A stretch of 8,326 nt of DNA from Myxococcales bacterium (GTDB lineage: Bacteria > Myxococcota_A > Polyangia > Fen-1088), in the NCBI GenBank assembly GCA_003161835.1, contig PMNO01000333.1:1-8326 (forward strand). The letters are read 5' to 3'. Below the pieces are notes generated by a model that saw nothing but the letters and a program-made list of their open reading frames with translations, was not told the origin of the DNA and ran no database searches. The position numbers and the translations under genes are program-made. This document shows, piece after piece, positions 1 through 8,326 of this stretch; position 1 is the first letter of the stretch; each line of letters opens with the position of its first letter.

Positions 1-1590
1 ACCACGCTCGGCCGCGGCGGCTCGGATACCTCGGGCGCTTACTTCGCGGCCAAGTTGCGCGCGGTGCGCCTGGAAATCTGGACCGACGTGCCCGGCATGT
101 TCAGCGCCAATCCGCGTTCCACGCCGACGGCGCGCTTGCTGCGCGCGCTGCATTACGACGAGGCGCAGGAGATCGCCAGCAGCGGCGCCAAGGTGCTGCA
201 TCCGCGTTGCATCCTGCCGGTCAGGGTGGCGCAGATCCCGTTGTGGGTCTACGCCACGCAAAACCCGCAATTCGAGGGCACGCACATCAGCGCCAGCGGC
301 GGCGACGGCGCCGCGCAGGTCAAGGCGGTGTGCATCAAGAAGGGCATCACGCTCGTGTCGCTCGACAGTCCGGGCATGTGGCACGAAGTCGGTTTCCTCG
401 CCGATGCGTTCCGCATCTTCAGGCAACACGGCATGTCGGTGGACCAGGTGTCCACTTCGGAGACCAGCGTCACCGTCTCGCTCGACCCGTCCGCCAACAA
501 TCTTGAACAGGACGCGCTCGATGCGTTGGTCGCCGATCTGAACCAGCTGTGCCGCGTGCAGGTGATCGGACCGTGCGCGCAGGTGAGCCTGGTTGGGCGC
601 AACATTCGCGCCATCCTGCACCAGCTCGGCGCCGCCTTCGAGTTGTTTACCGACCAGCGCATCTACATGGTGAGCCAGGCCGCCAATGACCTGAACTTCA
701 CCTTCGTGGTCGACGAAGTGCAGGGCGACCGCCTGGTGCAGGGATTGCACGACCTGCTGATCAAGCCGGTGCCGGGCGACACCGTGCTCGGACCGACCTG
801 GGCGGACCTCTACGGCATAACCAGGCGCAGCGACGCCGCGCCGCAGCCGTGGTGGTACGCGCGCCGCAACGATCTGCTGCGCGTCGCCGTCGATCACGAT
901 TGCGCGTACGTCTACGACGGATCGATGGTGCGCGGCGCTGCGCAGGACCTGCGCGCGCTGAAATCGTTTGCGCAGGTTTTTTACGCGATGAAAGCAAACC
1001 CCAACGCCGAATTGCTGCGCATCATTGAGGGCACTGGAGTGGGTTTTGAATGCGTGTCGCGCGGCGAGCTCGAACACGTGTTCGCATCCGTCCCGGGCAT
1101 TGCACCGCACCGCATCCTGTTCACGCCCAATTTCGCCGCGCGCGAGGAATATGCGTGGGCCTTCGAGCGGGGTGTGACCCTGACGATCGACAACCTGTAC
1201 GTGCTGCAGGCCTGGCCGCAGCTGTTTGCGAAACGCGAAGTGCTGCTGCGCGTCGATACCGGCACGGGCCGCGGCCATCACCATCACGTGCGCACCGCCG
1301 GCGTGAATTCCAAGTTTGGCGTGCCGCTGGCCGAGCTCGGCGCGGTCGCGCAGCTCGCAGCCGCGGCCGGTTGCCGCATCATCGGCCTGCACGCCCATAC
1401 CGGTAGTGGCGTGTTCGACATTGCCAGCTGGATCGAAACCGCCGAGATCCTGTTTACGGCCGCCCGGCGTTTCCCGGACGTGCGCATTATCAACGTCGGC
1501 GGCGGACTGGCGGTGCCGGAGCGGCGCGAGCAGGCGGCGCTCGACCTGGCGAGGTTCGATGCCGCGCTGGGCGCGATCGCCGCGCAAGCG

Positions 1591-5403
<3,813 letters not shown>

Positions 5404-5413
5404 GTTCGGACGG

Positions 5414-5431
5414 ACTGACCGTCGGTTCAGT
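5414..5431. promoter_or_regulatory. Imperfect palindrome just upstream of the helicase start, possible operator
   Basis: The sequence ACTGACC-GTC-GGTTCAGT is an inverted repeat with one unpaired base; its core ACCG-T-CGGT is perfectly symmetric. It lies 11 bases upstream of the helicase ATG and overlaps the predicted transcription start of the candidate helicase promoter. TetR-type repressors often bind sites of this general shape, but a repeat this short can arise by chance in GC-rich DNA, and no regulator gene is in the window. Confidence 0.3.
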
Positions 5432-5459
5432 ATTGTGCCAGAGGCCGCGCCGTCGGCAA
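5432..5459 (-). promoter_or_regulatory. Candidate sigma-70-like promoter for the helicase gene
   Basis: On the minus strand TTGCCG (5454-5459, four of six matches to TTGACA) is followed after 16 bases by CACAAT (5432-5437, four of six matches to TATAAT). The implied start near 5425 leaves a leader of about 20 bases before the ATG at 5403. Position and spacing are reasonable, but the match is modest. Confidence 0.3.
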
Positions 5460-5554
5460 GGCCTTTCCCGAACGGCCCGATCGTGGATAGACCCGCGCGG
5501 GGCCATTTTCGGGTAACCTGTGATGGGGGCGGGTTTCATTTCAAAAAAGGGTAC

Positions 5555-5558
5555 AGGA
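5555..5558 (+). promoter_or_regulatory. Ribosome binding site of the EF-hand oxidase
   Basis: AGGA lies 8 bases before GTG (5567-5569) and 11 bases before the adjacent in-frame ATG (5570-5572). It supports translation starting here and not at far-upstream in-frame codons (back to 5144), which lie inside the divergent helicase gene. The spacing slightly favours GTG; the two starts differ by one residue. Confidence 0.5.
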
Positions 5559-5569
5559 CAACGAGCGTG

Positions 5570-7558
5570 ATGGATTCAAAACGGCGGCGAACGAGCCACA
5601 AATCACCCCTGCCGAACTTCCTTCCGCTGGCGACGATGCTGGAGGATCTGTCCAAGCAGAGCGGGCAGCAGGGCATCACCGGGGAAGCTGTGCAAAAGGC
5701 GATGGGACTGCGCAGCTTGTTTCTGGCCCAACGCTTGTTGTCGGCGTTGGGCGGGTCGAGCCGCCGATTCGAGACCGCCGAGGAATTCGTCACCGTCGCT
5801 CAGAACCTGATGGCGGGACCGGTTTCCGCCAAGATCGGCTTCCTGTTCCGGCTGCACGACATCGACGGCGACGGCATCATCACCCGCGACGATCTCGAGC
5901 GATTGGTCCACATCGCCCTGGCCGAGAACGACCTGAGGCTCCCCGATCAGGACGCCGACAAGCTCATCGACGCGGTCATGACCGCCGCCGATTGGAACCG
6001 TGACGGCAAGATCGGGATCGCCGAATTCGTCCAGATGATGCTGGCCCACCCCGATTTGCAGCGCCGCCTGTCCGACTACGGCGTGTCGCTGCTCATGCCC
6101 GGACGACGCGCGCGCAAGATGGCCCTGCTGCCCGGGGCGGGCCTCGGCGGTTGGGTGCGCAACGGCGTTGTGCTGGCCTTCTGGCTCTGCCTCTACGCGG
6201 GCGTCAACGTGTTCCTGTTCATGGCCGCGGTGCTGAAATATCAGTCGGCCGGCGCGAGCCTGCCTCTTCAGATTGCCCGCGGGTGTGGCGCTTGCCTCAA
6301 TCTGAACGCCGCGCTGATCGTCGTTCCGATGCTGCGCCACACCTTCACCTGGGTCAGGCGATCCGCGCTCGGAGGGATCGTCCCGGTCGACGACGCGTTG
6401 GGGGTCCACCGCCTGCTCGGGGAAGTGGTGGTGGTCTTCGGCGTCCTGCACTCGGCCGCCCACGTGCTGAACGCCCGCGTTCTCAACCTCGCCGCCGTGG
6501 TCCCGTGGGTTGCCGGAAGTCGGACAGTGGCCACGGGGGTCGCCCTCCTCGGCGTGCTCTTGCTCATGTGGTTGTTCTCGCGCCGCTTCGTTCGGCGCAC
6601 GGGGCGTTTCGAGCTCTTCCATCTCACGCATCTGGGATACTTCCCGATGGTCGCGCTGCTGTTCGTTCACGGACCCCATTTTTGGATCTGGGGCACCGTG
6701 CCCTGGTCCTGGTATCTACTGGAGCGGCTCGTCCGCACGCGCTCACGCCGGGCTCCAAGTCGCATCATCGCCGCCCGCGCCCTGGCGTCCGACGTGACCC
6801 GATTGGATTTCGAGCGGCCGCATGGCTTCACCTACGCGCCGGGAGACTACGTGTTTATCCGCGTGCCGGCGGTGGCCCGCCACGAATGGCACCCCATGAC
6901 GCTGACCAGCGCGCCCGAGAATCGCAAGGTTCTCACCGTCCACATCCGCGGCGTCGGAAACTGGTCGTCGGCCGTCTTCAATCGGGTGGACGCGCGATTC
7001 AAGGCGGGCGAGGAGACCCTGGTGCGCATCGACGGTCCCTACGGATCGGCCAGCCGGCACATTTTCGACGCGCCCCACGCGGTCGCCATCGCCGGGGGCA
7101 TCGGTGTGACCCCCTTCGCTTCGATCCTGCAGAGCCTGCTGCTTGGCCATGGGCGGCCCGATTCCCGCCTGAAGAAGCTCCGCTTCGTCTGGCTGAGCCG
7201 GGACCAATATTCCTTCGAGTGGTTTCGTGATCTCCTGGGCGACCTTGAAAAACAGGATCCGACCGGCCTGCTCGACATTCACATCTTCATGACTGGGGGA
7301 CGGACCGATATGGCGGGGGGGGTGCTGGATGTCGCCCAGCACCTGTTGCACAGCCGCAAGGAAGGCGACATCGTCACCGGTCTGCGGGCCCACACCAGGC
7401 TGGGCACACCGGACTTCAACGAGTTGCTCGAGAGCTTCTATCGGGCCCCCAACCTGCCGCGGCCGCAAGTGTTCTTTTGTGGGCCGACCCCACTCGGACG
7501 AACGGTGGCCCGAAGTTGTCGCCGGCTGGGCCTCCGCTTTCGGCACGAGCGGTTCTGA
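5570..7558 (+). CDS. EF-hand NADPH oxidase, NOX5-like (ferric reductase superfamily)
   Basis: The predicted inner-membrane enzyme passes electrons from cytosolic NAD(P)H through FAD and two haems to oxygen outside, making superoxide, under calcium control. From ATG 5570 it has 662 residues; human NOX5 is about 700-765. N-terminal half: a calcium-binding module with two canonical EF loops, DIDGDGIITRDD (97-108) and DWNRDGKIGIAE (141-152), preceded by what may be a degenerate EF pair. Six membrane helices follow at about 198-222, 240-258, 279-300, 317-337, 351-369 and 371-388. Haem ligands have exact NOX spacing: H280 and H294 (14 apart) and H354 and H367 (13 apart). The dehydrogenase half has HEWHPMTLTSAPE (438-450, FAD), DGPYGSAS (488-495), AGGIGVTPFASIL (508-520, NADPH), WLSRDQYSFEWF (541-552), FFCGP (635-639) and a terminal Phe, as in eukaryotic NOX. 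One oddity: the usual GRPxW segment reads GTPDF (612-616). Nothing is truncated. The partial lipoprotein gene starts 68 bases downstream. Confidence 0.93.
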   Translation: MDSKRRRTSHKSPLPNFLPLATMLEDLSKQSGQQGITGEAVQKAMGLRSLFLAQRLLSALGGSSRRFETAEEFVTVAQNLMAGPVSAKIGFLFRLHDIDGDGIITRDDLERLVHIALAENDLRLPDQDADKLIDAVMTAADWNRDGKIGIAEFVQMMLAHPDLQRRLSDYGVSLLMPGRRARKMALLPGAGLGGWVRNGVVLAFWLCLYAGVNVFLFMAAVLKYQSAGASLPLQIARGCGACLNLNAALIVVPMLRHTFTWVRRSALGGIVPVDDALGVHRLLGEVVVVFGVLHSAAHVLNARVLNLAAVVPWVAGSRTVATGVALLGVLLLMWLFSRRFVRRTGRFELFHLTHLGYFPMVALLFVHGPHFWIWGTVPWSWYLLERLVRTRSRRAPSRIIAARALASDVTRLDFERPHGFTYAPGDYVFIRVPAVARHEWHPMTLTSAPENRKVLTVHIRGVGNWSSAVFNRVDARFKAGEETLVRIDGPYGSASRHIFDAPHAVAIAGGIGVTPFASILQSLLLGHGRPDSRLKKLRFVWLSRDQYSFEWFRDLLGDLEKQDPTGLLDIHIFMTGGRTDMAGGVLDVAQHLLHSRKEGDIVTGLRAHTRLGTPDFNELLESFYRAPNLPRPQVFFCGPTPLGRTVARSCRRLGLRFRHERF

Positions 7559-7576
7559 TCGGCGCGCCGTCCGCGA

Positions 7577-7605
7577 CAGACAGGAACGCGCCAAAGAGGT
7601 ACAAT
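7577..7605 (+). promoter_or_regulatory. Candidate promoter of the Cys-rich lipoprotein
   Basis: CAGACA (7577-7582, four of six matches to TTGACA) is followed by exactly 17 bases and then TACAAT (7600-7605, five of six matches to TATAAT). It sits in the 68-base gap between the oxidase stop and the lipoprotein start. The implied start near 7612 would give a leader of about 15 bases, which fits the absence of a good Shine-Dalgarno. It suggests the lipoprotein can be transcribed independently of the oxidase. Confidence 0.45.
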
Positions 7606-7626
7606 CCGGTTTTCTCCGGCGGGCAT

Positions 7627-8326
7627 GTGACACTTCCCGGACCCATTGTCTTCTCCATTCTCGCTGCCCTGAGCGCCGCGACGGCCGTCGGTTGTGGCCG
7701 CACCGACCTGGAGCTCACGGGTCGCGGCGGGCAAGGGGGCGTTTCCCCGGTGGGGGGAGGCGGGGCGCGGTCGGGCGGTCGCTCTGGCTCGGGCGGAGGC
7801 GGCGGGACGGCAGGACGTGGCGCGACCGGTGGCGCGACCGGCTCGGGAGGTCGGGTCGCGAGTGGCGGCGCGATGGGCACCGGCGGTCGCACCGGCTCCG
7901 GTGGCGCGGTGGACGCGGGGGTGCGCGATGCGGTTGCCGAAGGGCGGCCGGTCGTCGATGCCGCTGGTCCCGATCTGCCGCCTTCGACGCCCGGTACTTT
8001 GACCTGCGGGGTTCAGCTCTGCTCCACCAAGACGCAGTCTTGTTGCGTGAGCATCGCGGCCGGCGCGGTGGGCGCGCAGTGTGTTCCGCTCGGTTCAACC
8101 TGTGGGGGCGCGGGGCTGGATTGCGACGAGCCCGCCGACTGCGCCGGGGGAACCTGTTGTTTCGGCTTGCAGCTGGGGGGCGTGGGCGGGGTGGCCATCG
8201 GGAGCCGGTGCGTGGCGCGGGTCTCGTGCGCCGGCCTCGGGCGTTTCGTCGTCTGTCGTACGAACAGCGATTGCGGCGGGACGAATCCCGTCTGCTGCCT
8301 GGTCGCCGGCGGTGTTCCTGTGTGCC
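7627..8326 (+). CDS. Secreted Cys-rich lipoprotein with Gly/Thr/Ser-rich linker, 3' partial
   Basis: No enzymatic function is recognised. The start is GTG at 7627; the ATG two bases earlier is in another frame and meets TGA at once, and no other ATG, GTG or TTG lies in frame between the oxidase end and 7627. The protein begins with a hydrophobic signal sequence and lipobox AVGC (20-23), so C23 should be lipidated. G24 follows it, which suggests outer-membrane or surface placement. The signal lacks the usual N-terminal Lys/Arg, a mild weakness. Residues about 29-97 are a flexible linker of GG, TGG and GSGG units, followed by an acidic Asp/Pro spacer (about 98-122). From about 127 comes a Cys-rich domain with repeated CC pairs and DC..GTCC-like units (QSCC, DCAGGTCC, DCGG..PVCC), which suggests several disulfides. 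The frame is open at the window end. This layout is typical of predicted lipoproteins in Myxococcota. It follows the oxidase on the same strand, but nothing proves a joint role. Confidence 0.8.
   Translation, partial: MTLPGPIVFSILAALSAATAVGCGRTDLELTGRGGQGGVSPVGGGGARSGGRSGSGGGGGTAGRGATGGATGSGGRVASGGAMGTGGRTGSGGAVDAGVRDAVAEGRPVVDAAGPDLPPSTPGTLTCGVQLCSTKTQSCCVSIAAGAVGAQCVPLGSTCGGAGLDCDEPADCAGGTCCFGLQLGGVGGVAIGSRCVARVSCAGLGRFVVCRTNSDCGGTNPVCCLVAGGVPVC
7720..7914 (+). repeat. Imperfect GC-rich repeats encoding the Gly-rich linker
   Basis: Short units around GGCGCGACCGG and GGCTCSGGNGG recur with variation and encode GATGG, TGSGG and TGGRTGSGG-like peptides. They are in-frame protein repeats, not a mobile or CRISPR array. 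Such tracts tend to expand or contract by slippage, so the linker length may vary between related strains. Confidence 0.55.

Larger units (their letters stand above)
5404..5566. other. Divergent intergenic region between the helicase and the oxidase
   Basis: This 163-base stretch must hold the 5' signals of both divergent genes. It carries the candidate helicase promoter and palindrome (listed separately) on its left side and the oxidase ribosome binding site on its right. An A-rich tract at 5543-5548 interrupts otherwise GC-rich DNA. I could not identify a convincing sigma-70 -35/-10 pair for the oxidase. Confidence 0.7.

Noticed and set aside
1270..1290. Four consecutive histidine codons, as in an engineered His tag
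   Set aside because: GRGHHHHVRTAG is a natural conserved segment of the fused decarboxylases.
1..1590. Continuation of the helicase frame on the minus strand to base 1
   Set aside because: The frame has no stop codon, but the plus strand of the same DNA encodes a recognisable kinase/decarboxylase; antisense openness is common at this GC content.
5431..5446. A sigma-54 promoter (TGGCAC on the minus strand)
   Set aside because: The -24 half is present, but the required GC of the -12 element is missing at the right spacing.
7603..7623. A terminator after the oxidase (CCGG-TTTTCT-CCGG)
   Set aside because: The stem is only four base pairs and no T-run follows it.

Overview
The window is GC-rich bacterial DNA with four protein-coding segments. 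Three of them (the helicase from about 1591, the oxidase and the lipoprotein, running to the window end) look like one coherent genomic block. The most telling marker is the last gene: a lipoprotein with a long Gly/Thr/Ser linker, an Asp-containing spacer and a Cys-pair-rich domain. That style is characteristic of Myxococcota and their uncultured relatives, so a myxobacterium-like host is my inference. The first ~1.59 kb instead encodes part of a fused aspartate kinase/diaminopimelate decarboxylase, an architecture best known from Xanthomonadaceae-type gammaproteobacteria.

Layout: (1) 1..~1598, plus strand: aspartate kinase (N-terminus outside the window), ACT region and the first half of a PLP-dependent decarboxylase barrel. 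(2) ~1591..5403, minus strand: a large Lhr-type superfamily 2 helicase with complete N-terminal motor motifs, whose C-terminus is cut off. The two genes run into each other tail to tail, and both lose their ends at the same point (about 1585-1610). This looks like a chimeric join (assembly artefact or real recombination), not a normal gene border. (3) 5404..5566: a short divergent intergenic region with candidate helicase promoter elements, an imperfect palindrome and the oxidase ribosome binding site. (4) 5567/5570..7558, plus strand: a complete EF-hand NADPH oxidase of the NOX5 type, with all four haem histidines, FAD and NADPH motifs and a C-terminal Phe. (5) 7627..8326, plus strand: the Cys-rich lipoprotein, running off the window, with its own plausible promoter just upstream.

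Functionally, the oxidase is the most notable gene. It predicts calcium-gated transfer of electrons from cytosolic NAD(P)H across the inner membrane to oxygen, which is unusual in bacteria. The neighbouring lipoprotein has many cysteines and would sit on the extracytoplasmic side, where the oxidase product would appear; a functional link is only a guess from proximity. The helicase is divergently transcribed and probably a housekeeping DNA repair gene. No RNA genes, CRISPR arrays, transposases or convincing terminators were seen.
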